Positions 43,378 to 56,000 of a stretch of 64,000 bases of DNA are shown one piece after another; within the stretch, counting starts at the first letter, position 1, and each line of letters starts with the position of its first letter. The notes under the pieces were generated by a model, which worked only from the letters and a program-made list of their open reading frames with translations, had not been told where the DNA came from and did not search any database. Source of the DNA: Brachionus manjavacas (lineage: Eukaryota; Rotifera; Eurotatoria; Ploima; Brachionidae); NCBI GenBank assembly GCA_019054805.1, contig JAHQIY010000029.1:558001-622000 (forward strand), written 5' to 3'. Position numbers and translations under genes: made by a program.

Positions 43378-46300
43378 TTATAATAGCTCAATCAAATCAA
43401 TTTTGTCAATTTTGTTTTTAAAAACGTTTATAGAATTAGAATTTACAATATCATTATCCAGTTTGTTCCATACATTCACTACTCTATTGCTAAAGAAATT
43501 GTATCTTTGTTCACAATTCTTCACCAGTTGTTTCTCCATAACAAACTCATGCAGTCTAGAGGAAGGACGGAATATGTTTTCAAGCTTGGTCTTGAACACT
43601 AAGAGCACATACCAGTTAATTTTGTCCAGTCCATTGATTATTTTAAACATTTCAATCAAATCACCTCTTAGTCTTCTTGTCTCTAAAGTGGTCAGATTCA
43701 ATGCCTTTAGTCTTTGGTTGTAATCTAATCTTTTTAATTCCGGAACAAGTTTTGTAGCTCTTCTTTGCACGGACTCTAGTACTTGAATGTCTTTTTTAAA
43801 TAAGGTCTCCAAACCTGCACTCCATACTCTAGGTGGGGCCTAACAAATGCTTTGTATAATCGACCCAGTGTGTCTTTATTTTGGTGTTTGATCGTGCGCT
43901 TAATTGAACCCAGTATGGAATTTGCTTTATTTGTAGCTGCGTTAAATTGTTTAGACCATTTTAGATTGTTCGTTATAATTTTACCTAGATCACGCTCAGT
44001 CTCAGTTTCCAAAAGATTCGTGTTTCTAATTATGTAATTGAATTTCGGATTGTTTGGACCGCAATGCATCACCTTACACTTCTCTTCGTTCAACTTTATT
44101 AACCAATCATCCGTCCATTTTGAAATTTTGCTCAAATCTCTTTCAAGTTTTAAACACGAATATTCGTTATCTATAATTGACATTAATTTAGTATCGTCCG
44201 CAAATACCTCACAAAAAGTTTCAAGAAGCTTAGGCAGATCATTGATGTAAATGATAAATAAAATTGGTCCTAAAACCGAGCCTTGGGGAACCCCGCTCGT
44301 AACATTTACCCATTTAGACATCTCAGTTCCTAACACTACTCTCTGTCTTCTTCCAAACAAAAACGCTTCTATCCATTTGATAATAGATACATCAAAACCA
44401 TAACACGTTAATTTGTGAATTAAGCGCTTATGCGGAACTGTGTCGAATGCTTTAGCGAAATCTAAATAGATAATGTCCAGAGCATTTTTTTGGTTCAATG
44501 TCTCTGACACTAAATCGATAGTCTCAAGAAGATTTGTAACACATGATTTATTGCTAATGAAATCATGTTGCCTGCCATCTAACAAATCATTTTCAGTTAA
44601 AAAATTAACTATTACTACTTTTAGAAGCCTTTCCATCACTTTACAAACAATGGAAGAAAGAGATACAGGTCTATAATTAGAAGCCTGTATTCTACAACCT
44701 TTCTTGAATAAAGGAGTAACGTTCGCCTCCAACCAGTAGCTTGGTACTCTTGAGCTTTTGAACGATTTAATAAAAATTATAGATAGCGGGATTGACATAG
44801 CTTCAGCGATCTCGTGGAGAACCCAGGGATGGAACTCATCTGATCCTCTAGATTTATATTTGTCCAACCTCTTGAGCTCATTAAAAACGTTTTCTTTAGA
44901 AAAAGTAACATACGGATCAATACATACAGTTTTTTCAGTAAAATTCTCCAGGCGAACAGTAAAATCAGGCTCTTCTTTGATAAAAACTGACTCAAATTGC
45001 TCATTTAAAATGCTGCATAAATCGGAAGATTCTGTTTTTAATTCGCCAAATTTATCTTTTAGTGCCTTGATTTGATCTTTTACAGCCAACTTGGAATTTA
45101 CGTACGAATAAAACAGTTTTGGAAATTTCTTTGATTTCGCAACCAAATTCATCTCGAACTCTTTAAGGTCATTTTTCAACGACTTGTTTGCATCTTTTTT
45201 AACTTTTTTGTACTCCACAAGTAAAACGACGTTTTTTCCAGAAGCTAAATACTTAAACCAAAAATTCTTTTTCTTACGAGTCAATTTTTTGCTTTTTTCG
45301 TAATCCATGGTACTTTTACTTTCGCTTGCTTTCTACGCAGAGGTATGTACTTTTTACAAAGATGGTTGTAAACTTTGAGTAAAAAGATATAAGATGCTTC
45401 AACATCTTTTTTGTTAAATATACTCAACCAATTAATTTTCACCAGCTCATCTGCGAACAGTTTATATTTACCTTTCGAAAAGTCGAACAAACGGTTATCG
45501 AAATTGCTAAAGATCGATACTGTTGAGTACTTGAATGTCAACACATGATGTCCTCGTAAAAGATCACCCAAAACCGGTTTGTGTTCCAGCTCAAGAACTC
45601 TTTCTCTGTTCGAAGCTAGGACTAAATCTAGAATGTTTGAACTTGAATTTTCACTTGTCTGGAACGTATTTTTCATAACAACTTGACTCAAAAACGAATC
45701 TTGTAAGTTTTCAACAAAAACTTGGCTTGCTAGGTCAAAAGGTGTAATATCTGGAAAATCACTATTCGTCGACCATTTGATCGACGGATAGTTGAAGTCG
45801 CCACATATTACTAAGCTACTAAAGCGTCCTCCAGACACCAGCTTGCCAGCTTCTGCTATCAACAGATTGATTCTCAGATCGATCTCGGCACGAGAATCTG
45901 GTGGTCTATAAAAACATCCAATGGGTATCTTGTCTGTCTGATTTTGAATCTCGCACCAAACACACTCAACTAGACCATCTTGCAACTCCGGAATCTCAAC
46001 TAATAGACCACTTAAATTGCTTTTTACGTAAACACAAACTCCACCACCTCTAGATCCTCTATCTCTTCTAAACAACGAGTAGCCAATCATGTTGGTAACA
46101 GAATTCTCCACGAACCAAGTTTCTGATACAAGCAAAACGTCAGGGTCTTCATCAGCGATTTCAGACTCTAAGTAAGGCAGTTTATTGTCGAGAGAAGTTG
46201 CGTTGGTGTACCAAAATTTAAAAAGTTTTTGCTAATTACATTATTACGTTTGTTGGATAAGTTTTGAGACGAAAGATTCATTGATGAAAAATTATTTGAT

Positions 46301-46380
46301 GAACAATAAATATTACTAATGCTCACTGCTACGTTACTATCTGCTAGACTTGAACTGTTAATAAAAGAGTTTACTTGCAT
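43378..46380 (-). CDS. LINE ORF2: AP endonuclease and reverse transcriptase
   Basis: N-terminal extension (MQVNSFINSSSLADSN), then apurinic-type endonuclease: Asn in WYTNATSLDNKL, Glu in LLVSETWF, YRPP, GDFNYPSIKW, SNILDLVLAS, and His in LLRGHHVLTF. Reverse transcriptase: LDKYKSRGSDEFHPWVL, SNYRPVSLSS, IIYLDFAKAFDTVPHKRLI, SGVPQGSVLGPILFIIYIND, catalytic FADD in CEVFADDTKLM, then the thumb RPHLEYGVQVW and RRATKLVPELKRLDY. All motifs are present; three frame changes separate the blocks. It would nick DNA and copy the LINE RNA at the target. Confidence 0.88.
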
Positions 46381-47046
46381 TCAATTTGAACTTATTTTGA
46401 TCTTCACGATCTCAAAGTTGCGTATTCCATATCTAAACCCAGTTTGAGCACTGTCGTTGCTATTGTTTAATTCGTTTCTTTTAGCTATTAATTTCTTGCT
46501 GAGCTCTCTCTCAGCAAACGTTTGATCAGGGTTGATATAAACTTTTTCAAATTTTTCGTTGTGCTTTAAATACTTCGCTGATTTTAACAATTCAAGTCTG
46601 CTGTCTTTATCTTCTAATTCGACGAGTATTGGTGTACTTTTGACATTGTCATCCTTTCGTTTAAATCTTCTCACAAACTTTACTTTTTTACTGTCACAAC
46701 CAACCGACTCAACCATTTCTTTAACCAAATCAACGTTTACTTTACTGTCTTCGGTAAACTCGGTGCCAAATATTAGCACGTTTTTACTCTTCTTCTCCTC
46801 CTCACATCTTTCCAGGCGAATAGCATTAATTATATTTTTCTTGACGTTGTCCATTTTATTCTTTTTAAGAAGGTCCGAAAATAACATAGGTTTGTTTTGC
46901 TCTTTGCTTCCTTTCAATTTCTTATTCTCAGTCTCCAACAACCTACATTTCTCTTCCAAATCTGAAATTCTCTTTTCCAGTCCATCTATTAGCTTTTTCT
47001 GTTCAGCTGCAAACGCATCGAAAGTGGATTTTTGGACATTTACCAT
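46381..47046 (-). CDS. LINE ORF1 protein (coiled coil and RRM-like domain)
   Basis: 221 aa from MVNVQKSTFDAFAAEQKKLI. Residues about 15-45 are a coiled coil (LEKRISDLEEKCRLLETENK), then a linker, then an RRM-like segment (NVLIFGTEFTED, KKVKFVRRFKRKDD, TPILVELEDKDSRLELLKSA), and a basic end with YINPDQTFAERELSKKLIAK, as in L1/CR1 ORF1-type RNA-binding proteins. The protein would bind the element's own RNA. The frame is intact. Confidence 0.8.
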   Translation of the reverse strand: MVNVQKSTFDAFAAEQKKLIDGLEKRISDLEEKCRLLETENKKLKGSKEQNKPMLFSDLLKKNKMDNVKKNIINAIRLERCEEEKKSKNVLIFGTEFTEDSKVNVDLVKEMVESVGCDSKKVKFVRRFKRKDDNVKSTPILVELEDKDSRLELLKSAKYLKHNEKFEKVYINPDQTFAERELSKKLIAKRNELNNSNDSAQTGFRYGIRNFEIVKIKISSN

Positions 47047-47060
47047 TTTAGAATAAATTA

Positions 47061-47280
47061 TATTTTTTGTTGTATTTTTGCTGTTTTTGTGAAAATGTAA
47101 ATGAAAATCTTCTTTTAAGATTTCTTTTTTTGTATATTAAATTTTGTTCTGTATTATTGATTAACTTTTCGAAAAATATTGGAAACTAAGCTTTTTGCTT
47201 ATTTTCAAATTAACAAATATTTTTTCCCCTTTACCAGCTTCATTAAATTCCTTTTTTTTTTTTTTGTTGTTTGATGACTT
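47061..47280. other. LINE 5' side and AT-rich spacer
   Basis: Holds the LINE's putative 5' UTR or flank; T-rich on the plus strand, no recognisable promoter motif. Confidence 0.35.
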
Positions 47281-47899
47281 ATGGTTAATTTATTTAATTT
47301 TCTTGATGATTATATCTTGTATATCTATTCCTTTTTTTTTTTTTTTTTAATTAAAAAAAAATTAACGATTCAATTGGAATTGATCGAAGCAAAAATTATT
47401 TGTTTGTTCTTTCTTTTTTTTTTGTCAACAAATAAAATGTTTATAAATTTTGTTGTATTCATTTTGTGCTCACAAATTAAGTATTTCATTCATAGATTAA
47501 TTAAGAAATTGATTAACAATAAAAGTACAACATGGTAAATATCAGATTTTATTTTTATTTTATTAGATAATTTTTTATTGTTGAATTTTACTTTTTATAA
47601 AATTTAGTAAAAACAAAAAATTAGAGATAGAAAAGCAATCAAAATCTCTGACCAAAAAATCAGTCTTGGCTTTAAGAAAACATGTCATTTATAACAATCC
47701 AAGTGAAATTTGCAAACTTAGTAATGAAGCAAAAAAACGGTATAAAATATTACCAAAAATAATATATTTTAAAATTCAAAATTAGTTTTTTTTAATTATG
47801 TTTTTTTTTAGAATGGATCGTTTTATTAAAACAAAACATCATATATCCCATGAAGAATTTTCAAAATACGTGGAATATTTAATTCAAAATTTTTTTTAA
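47281..47899 (+). CDS. Three-exon small protein with hydrophobic N-terminus
   Basis: Exons 47281-47534, 47608-47739, 47812-47899 join in phase (157 aa). The first exon is hydrophobic (YILYIYSFFFFFLI; KMFINFVVFILCSQIKYFIH); part of it reads as A/T-rich DNA, so the real start may be the internal Met of KMFINF. The second exon is basic (KKLEIEKQSKSLTKKSVLAL, NNPSEICKLSNEAKKR); the third ends HHISHEEFSKYVEYLIQNFF. No known family. Both introns are 72-73 bp. It converges on the transposase-like gene at 47972. Confidence 0.45.
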
Positions 47900-47971
47900 A
47901 AGTTTTGTCTAAATTGGTTTCAGTTAAAAAACAAATTAGTTTAAAATTTTATTATTTAATTTAAAAATAAA

Positions 47972-50000
47972 CTATTTAAAATTGGGTAATTTTTTTTTAT
48001 GAGCATAAATATAATGGTTAGATAGTTCCTGTGCAGCTTCTGCTGTTGTTCTATATCTTTGTTTATCATCGAATTTAATAATCCTAGAAGATGGGTGCTT
48101 GTGAATCATTAATTCCTCTAAGATATCATTTTGACCAATAGAATAACCATTTGGATTCGTTAGAACTTCCATTGGGAGAGAACAACTTTCTGTGCATTGG
48201 TTGCATGGTTTTTTAGTGCGAGTATTTTTGTCACTACAAAAAATGGGTTTCAGATTAACCTGGTCACTTTGATCATTATTATTTATTTGATTTGAATCAA
48301 AGGTGAAATAATTGAAAAATTCAGTGTTTGTTTCAATATTGTTTGAAATTAAATTTTCTTTAATTTTATTTAATGCACAATTTACTCTCAGTTGTTTTTG
48401 TCTCAAATGACAGATATTTGGAACACTATCTTTTATCTTTTCCTCTTCTATTACAGTATAGTCGTCATGAGTTATGTTTTCTCTATTGTTTGATCTTAAT
48501 TTCAATTCTAAAAATTGATTTTCATTTGACAAAATTGACGTGACCAAATTGAAGTCTAAATCAATTGTGCGATAGTTGTAGTTACTTTCAATGTTTTGTA
48601 TTGTTAAACTAGTATTCGAAGGAAAATTGTGTGAATAATAAAAGTCTCTCTGTTGATCTAATTCTTAAGCAATAGTAATGATATTTTTTCCAGCTATTAA
48701 AATTTAAAAACTATTATTGATTCATTTTAAAAACAAAATCAACAGACCAAGACAACGCATGAATATTTGTATCAGAGTTGTTTATTTGTCAAAAGTCTCA
48801 AGACAAGTTCAAGAAAAAATATAAATAGAAATTGTTGAATGAGCTTATAATTTTCAGCTCATTTTCAGATTTTTTTATTAAATATTTTTGTGAAATCCTT
48901 TTATTAATTTACTTAACTAAAATTTTAGACCCTAAAGAAATTAACTTTAATAAAATTATTTTTATCTAAAATATGATGACAACAAGTTAGAAACCAAAAA
49001 GTAAAATTTTGATAATAAAGATTAATTTGATAAAAAAAACTAGAACCTTAAACAACAAAACAAATAAAAATGATAATTAAAAAATATCTGTCCGTAAAGA
49101 AAACAACCAATTGTTATAACGTAATCATCCGAATTGAGTGACATGTCTTTAAAATAGAGTACTCTATTTTAGTGACAAGCTGTTATAACATGTAAAAGAT
49201 TCTATAGTGACATGTCACTAAAAAATTTAATGACATGTCAGTAAATTGGGATAATTACGTTATTTAAAAATAATTGCTTCCTTTTTAAATTTATCTAAAA
49301 AATAATTTTTAGATTAATTCAAAGGCAGTTCTGAGTGGCGTAGGCCTTCTTATCAGCCTTCATGTAGGAAACGACTTACAAATATCGAGTAATTGAAAAG
49401 ATAAACATAAAAAAAAAGAAAAAATATTAAAATGGTGTAATGCTTGAATAAGGCTATAATTTATTTAAAGAAATAAAGAAAAAAGAACCAAATTATCAGA
49501 GTTCCTTAATAAAAAGTAAATGAAAATCTTACAATTTTCGTTAGCTTTTAATTGTCCATTATTTATTGCTTCAACAATATCTTTAGTTGAACATAATCTT
49601 CTTTTAAGTGATTCGGCGTTTATAAAACGTGAAATGCAGGAAAAATGAGAATCTCTTTGATTTTTACCATGTTTCTCACAAAAGAAATTTAAGTTTACTT
49701 TAATTAAAAATTAAAAAATAAAAAGTTTTTAAATTGTTAAAATTACCATGTATTTTCTCTTTAGCTAAATCTTTTAATAAATAGCCAACAACTTCACAAT
49801 TCCTGAAGTGCTTTCCACAGTCCATCCAAACAATTAAACTTTTTTTTTCAATTTGTTTGAAAAAATCCTGGTCTCTCAAAATTCTAAAGCCTCTAACGAC
49901 AGCCTTTGCATCTTCACATAAATCAGATGCAATAATATCAAAATTAATTGTCTCTATTTCGTTTTTTTCAGATACAAAATAAACTCCAAATCCTTTTTTA
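47972..50000 (-). CDS. Transposase-like gene, 5' part lost to satellite
   Basis: Exons about 49999-49747, 49697-49533, 48657-47972, joined in phase 1 at both introns (49746-49698, 49 bp; 49532-48658, 875 bp). The first two encode a DDE-type core: NFDIIASDLCEDAKAVVRGF, SLIVWMDCGKHFRNCEVVGY, NLNFFCEKHGKNQRDSHFS (acid residues D, D, E in the expected order), SRFINAESLKRRLCSTKDI. The last exon (YQQRDFYYSHNFPS ...) has a cysteine cluster (CNQCTESC) and a region naming no family (GYSIGQNDILEELMIHKHPS, RYRTTAEAAQELSNHYIYAH). I cannot assign the superfamily; the WMDCG...HFRN / EKHGK arrangement is typical of several animal transposon-derived genes. A possible small exon ends at about 50047, fused to satellite. 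The long intron holds a MITE. Confidence 0.6.
48772..48835. repeat. AAGTC-family repeat end inside the transposase intron
   Basis: CAGAGTTGTTTATTTGTCAA followed by AAGTCTCAAGACAAGTTCAAG-type units matches the starts at 32949 and 39120. The other end is not identified. Confidence 0.45.
49116..49263. mobile_element. 148-bp MITE with inverted ends
   Basis: Inward-reading ends ATAACGTAATCATCCGAATT (left) and ATAACGTAATTATCCCAATT (right) continue into GACATGTC on both sides. The centre holds a small palindrome (AAAATAGAGTACTCTATTTT). It lies inside the 875-bp intron of the transposase-like gene and partly explains its length. Confidence 0.7.
49264..49532. other. Rest of the long intron
   Basis: AT-rich with one moderately GC-richer stretch (49325-49395) that has no open frame; no feature recognised. 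Confidence 0.35.
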
Positions 50001-50039
50001 AATGATTTTATATATTTTTTTAAGGTTTATAAAAAATAT

Positions 50040-53000
50040 TACCAAGACAATTGTTTTCTTCTTTTTTTTCTAAATTTTAAATAAAATTTCTATTCTTCTT
50101 TATTTTATTTTTTAAATTCTAACTCAAATTATTTTCATCTTTTATTTATTTTTTTAAATTTTAAATAAAATTTATTCGCTCTTATTTTTTAATAAAATTG
50201 TTTTTTTAAATAAAATTATTTTCATCTTTTATTTTTTTTTTTAATTTTTAAATAAAATTGTTTTCTTCTTTTTTTTTTAAATTTTAAAAAAAATTGTTTT
50301 CCTCTTTTTTTTTAAGTTCTAAATCAAATTATTTTAATCTTTATTTTTTTTTTTTAATAAAATTTATTTGGTTCTTTTTATTTTTTATTTTTTAATAAAA
50401 TTGTTTTTTTAAATAAAATTATTTTCATCTTTTATTTTTTTTTAAATTTTAAATAAAATTGTTTTCTTCTTTTTTTTAAATTTTAAGTAAAATTTCTATT
50501 CTTCTTTATTTTATTTTTTAAATTCTAACTCAAATTATTTTCATCTTTTATTTATTTTTTTAAATTTTAAATAAAATTTATTCGCTCTTATTTTTTAATA
50601 AAATTGTTTTTTTAAATAAAATTATTTCATCTTTTATTTTTTTTTTTAAATTTTAAATAAAATTTATTCGCTCTTTTATTTTTTAAATTCTAAATCAAAT
50701 TATTTTTCATCTTTTATTTATTTTTTAAAATTTTAGATAAAATTTATTTGCTCTTTTTTTTTTTTAAATTTTAAATAAAATTTCTATTCTTCTTTATTTT
50801 ATTTTTTAAATTCTAACTCAAATTATTTTCATCTTTTATTTATTTTTTTAAATTTTAAATAAAATTGTTTTCTTCTTTTTTTTTTTTTTAAATTCTAAAT
50901 CAAATATTTTCATCTTTATTTTTTTTTTTAAATTTTAAATAAAATTATTTTCATCTTTTATTTTTTTTTTTAAATTTTAAATAAAATTTATTCGCTCTTT
51001 TTTTTTTTAAATTTTTAAAAAAAATTGTTTTCCTCTTTTTTTTTAAGTTCTAAATCAAATTATTTTCATCTTTATTTTTTTTTTTTTTTTAATAAAATTT
51101 ATTTGGTTCTTTTTATTTTTTATTTTTTAATAAAATTGTTTTTTTAAATAAAATTATTTTCATCTTTTATTTTTTTTTTTAAATTCTAAATCAAATTATT
51201 TTCATCTTTTTTTTTTTAAATTTTAAAAAAAATTGTTTTCCTCTTTTTTTTTAAGTTCTATATCAAATTATTTTCATCTTTTATTTATTTTTTTAAATTT
51301 TAAATAAAATTTATTCGCTCTTATTTTTTAATAAAATTGTTTTTTTAAATAAAATTATTTTCATCTTGTATTTTTTTTTAGATTTTAAATAAAATTATTT
51401 TCATCTTTTATTTTTTTTTTTAAATTTTAAATAAAATTGTTTTCTTCTTTTTTTTTTAAATTTTAAATAAAATTGTTTTCCTCTTTTTTTTTTAAATTCT
51501 AAATCAAATTATTTTCATCTTTATTTTTTTAAATTTTAAATAAAATTTATTCGCTCTTATTTTTTAATAAAATTGTTTTTTTAAATAAAATTATTTTCAT
51601 CTTTTATTTTTTTTTTTTAATTTTAAATAAAATTTATTCGCTCTTATTTTTTAATAAAATTTTTTTTTTAAATAAAATTATTTTCATCTTTTATTTTTTT
51701 TTTTTAATTTTAAATATTATTGTTTTCTTCTTTTTTTTTTTAAATTTTAAAAAAAATTGTTTTCCTCTTTTTTTTTAAGTTCTAAATCAAATTATTTTCA
51801 TCTTTATTTTTTTTTTTTTTTTAATAAAATTTATTTGGTTCTTTTTATTTTTTATTTTTTAATAAAATTGTTTTTTTAAATAAAATTATTTTCATCTTTT
51901 ATTTTTTTTTAAATTTTAAATAAAATTGTTTTCTTCTTTTTTTTTTAAATTTTTAAAAAAAATTGTTTTCCTCTTTTTTTTTAAGTTCTAAATCAAATTA
52001 TTTTCATCTTTATTTTTTTTTTTTTTTTAATAAAATTTATTTGGTTCTTTTTATTTTTTATTTTTTAATAAAATTGTTTTTTTAAATAAAATTATTTTCA
52101 TCTTTTATTTTTTTTTTTTAAATTTTAAATAAAATTTATTCGCTCTTTTATTTTTTAAATTCTAAATCAAATTATTTTTCATCTTTTATTTATTTTTTAA
52201 AATTTTAGATAAAATTTATTTGCTCTTTTTTTTTAAATTTTAAATAAAATTTCTATTCTTCTTTATTTTATTTTTTAAATTCTAACTCAAATTATTTTCA
52301 TCTTTTATTTTATTTTTTAAATTTTAAATAAAATTGTTTTCTTCTTTTTTTTTCTTTTTTTTTTAAATTCTAAATCAAATTATTTTCATCTTTTATTTAT
52401 TTTTTAAAATTTTAGATAAAATTTATTTGCTCTTTTTTTTTAAATTTTAAATAAAATTTCTATTCTTCTTTATTTTATTTTTTAAATTCTAACTCAAATT
52501 ATTTTCATCTTTTATTTATTTTTTTAAATTTTAAATAAAATTGTTTTCTTCTTTTTTTTTTTTTTAAATTCTAAATCAAATATTTTCATCTTTAATTTTT
52601 TTTTTTAAATTTTAAATAAAATTGTTTTCTTCTTTTTTTTTTAAATTTTAAATAAAATTGTTTTCCTCTTTTTTTTTTAAATTCTAAATCAAATTATTTT
52701 CATCTTTATTTTTTTAAATTTTAAATAAAATTTATTCGCTCTTTTTTTTTTTAAATTCTAAATCAAGTATTTTCATCTTTATTTTTTTTTTTAAATTTTA
52801 AATAAAATTATTTTCATCTTTTATTTTTTTTTTTAAATTTTAAATAAAATTTATTCGCTCTTTTTTTTTTTAAATTTTAAATAAAATTTATTCGCTCTTA
52901 TTTTTTAATAAAATTGTTTTTTTAAATAAAATTATTTTCATCTTTTATTTTTTTTTTTTAATTTTAAATAAAATTTATTCGCTCTTATTTTTTAATAAAA

Positions 53001-56000
53001 TTGTTTTTTTAAATAAAATTATTTTCATCTTTTATTTTTTTTTTTAAATTTTAAATAAAATTGTTTTCTTCTTTTTTTTTTAAATTTTTAAAAAAAATTG
53101 TTTTCCTCTTTTTTTTTAAGTTCTAAATCAAATTATTTTCATCTTTATTTTTTTTTTTTTTTTAATAAATTTTATTTGGTTCTTTTTTATTTTTTATTTT
53201 TTAATAAAATTGTTTTTTTAAATAAAATTATTTTCATCTTTTATTTTTTTTTTAAATTTTAAATAAAATTGTTTTCTTCTTTTTTTTTAAATTTTTAAAA
53301 AAAATTGTTTTCCTCTTTTTTTTAAGTTCTAAATCAAATTATTTTAACTTTATTTTTTTTTTTTTTTTAATAAAATTTATTTGGTTCTTTTTATTTTTTA
53401 TTTTTTAATAAAATTGTTTTTTTAAATAATATTATTTTCATCTTTTATTTTTTTTTTTAAATTTTAAATAAAATTGTTTTCTTCTTTTTTTTTTAAATTT
53501 TAAGTAAAATTTCTATTCTTCTTTATTTTATTTTTTAAATTCTAACTCAAATTATTTTCATCTTTTATTTATTTTTTTAAATTTTAAATAAAATTTATTC
53601 GCTCTTATTTTTTAATAAAATTGTTTTTTTAAATAAAATTATTTTCATCTTTTATTTTTTTTTTAAATTTTAAATAAAATTTATTCGCTCTTTTTTTTTT
53701 AAATTCTAAATCAAATTATTTTCATCTTTTTTTTTTTTTTAATAAAATTTATTTGGTTCTTTTTATTTTTTATTTTTTAATAAAATTGTTTTTTTAAATC
53801 TAATTATTTTCATCTTTTTTTTTTTTTTTTAAATTTTAAATAAAATTTTTTCATTTTTTATTTGTTATTTTATTTTTTAAATTATAAATCAAATTATTTT
53901 CATCTTTTATTTATTTTTTAAAATTTTAGATAAAATTTATTTGCTCTTTTTTTTTTAAATTTTAAATAAAATTTCTATTCTTCTTTATTTTATTTTTTAA
54001 ATTCTAACTCAAATTATTTTCATCTTTTATTTATTTTTTTAAATTTTAAATAAAATTGTTTTCTTCTTTTTTTTTTTTTTAAATTCTAAATCAAATTATT
54101 TTCATCTTTTTTTTTTTTTAATAAAATTTATTTGGTTCTTTTTATTTTTTATTTTTTAATAAAATTGTTTTTTTAAATCTAATTATTTTCATCTTTTATT
54201 TTTTTTTTAAATTTTAAATAAAATTGTTTTCTTCTTTTTTTTTAAATTTTTAAAAAAATTGTTTTCCTCTTTTTTTTTAAGTTCTAAATCAAATTATTTT
54301 CATCTTTATTTTTTTTTTTTTAATAAAATTTATTTGGTTCTTTTTATTTTTTATTTTTTAATAAAATTGTTTTTTTAAATAAAATTATTTTCATCTTTTA
54401 TTTTTTTTTTTAAATTTTAAATAAAATTGTTTTCTTCTTTTTTTTTTAAATTTTTAAAAAAAATTGTTTTCCTCTTTTTTTTTAAGTTCTAAATCAAATT
54501 ATTTTCATCTTTATTTTTTTTTTTTAATAAAATTTATTTGGTTCTTTTTATTTTTTATTTTTTAATAAATTTGTTTTTTTAAATAAAATTTTTTTCATCT
54601 TTTATTTTTTTTTTTAATTTTTAAATAAAATTGTTTTCTTCTTTTTTTTAAATTTTAAGTAAAATTTCTATTCTTCTTTATTTTATTTTTTAAATTCTAA
54701 CTCAAATTATTTTCATCTTTTATTTATTTTTTTAAATTTTAAATAAAATTTATTCGCTCTTATTTTTTAATAAAATTGTTTTTTTAAATAAAATTATTTT
54801 CATCTTTTATTTTTTTTTAAATTTTAAATAAAATTTATTCGCTCTTTTTTTTAAATTCTAAATCAAATTATTTTCATCTTTTTTTTTTTTTTTAATAAAA
54901 TTTATTTGGTTCTTTTTATTTTTTATTTTTTAATAAAATTTTTTTTTTAAATATAATTATTTTAATCTTTTTTTTTTTTTTTTAAATTTTAAATAAAATT
55001 TTTTCATTTTTTATTTTTTCTTTTATTTTTTAAATTCTAAATCAAATTATTTTCATCTTTTATTTATTTTTTAAAATTTTAGATAAAATTTATTTGCTCT
55101 TTTTTTTTTTTAAATTTTAAATAAAATTTCTATTCTTCTTTATTTTATTTTTTAAAATCTAACTCAAATTATTTTCATCTTTTATTTATTTTTTAAATTT
55201 TAAATAAAATTGTTTTCTTTTTTTTTTTTTTAAATTCTAAATCAAATATTTTCATCTTTTATTTTTTTTTTTAAATTTTAAATAAAATTGTTTTCTTCTT
55301 TTTTTTTAAATTTTAAATAAAATTGTTTTCCTCTTTTTTTTTTAAATTCTAAATCAAATTATTTTCATCTTTATTTTTTTAAATTTTAAATAAAATTTAT
55401 TCGCTCTTTTTTTTTTTAAATTCTAAATCAAATTATTTTCATCTTTATTTTTTTAAATTTTAAATAAAATTATTTTCATCTTTTATTTTTTTTTTAAATT
55501 TTAAATAAAATTTTTTTCTTGTTTTTTTTTTAAATTTTAAATAAAATTTCTATTCTTCTTTATTTTATTTTTTAAATTCTAACTCAAATTATTTTCATCT
55601 TTTATTTATTTTTTAAATTTTAAATAAAATTGTTTTCTTCTTTTTTTTCTTTTATTTTTTAAATTCTAAATCAAATTATTTTCATCTTTTATTTATTTTT
55701 TAAAATTTTAGATAAAATTTATTTGCTCTTTTTTTTTTTAAATTCTAAATCAAATTATTTTCATCTTTATTTTTTTAAATTTTAAATAAAATTATTTTCA
55801 TCTTTTATTTTTTTTTTTAAATTTTAAATAAAATTGTTTTCTTCTTTTTTTTTTAAATTTTAAATAAAATTTATTCGCTCTTTTTTTTTTTAAATTCTAA
55901 ATCAAATTATTTTCATCTTTTATTTTTTTTTTTAAATTTTAAATAAAATTGTTTTCTTCTTTTTTTTTTAAATTTTTAAAAAAAATTGTTTTACTGTTTT

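Larger units (their letters stand above)
43309..47060 (-). mobile_element. CR1-like LINE, nearly full length
   Basis: Element on the minus strand: ORF1 47046-46381, ORF2 46380-43378, short 3' UTR, and an ATT-type microsatellite end (TTATTATTATTATTATTA) at 43309-43331, as in CR1-clade elements. ORF1 stop and ORF2 start overlap as TGAATG at 46383-46378. ORF2 changes frame at about 46195, 45300 and 43790, each time near an A/T run. A second, older copy lies at 31.6-32.9 kb. No target duplication could be identified in the AT-rich flanks. Confidence 0.85.

Noticed and set aside
43403-45075. Plus-strand open frames over the CR1-like LINE
   Set aside because: Antisense shadows of ORF2, whose minus-strand motifs are complete.
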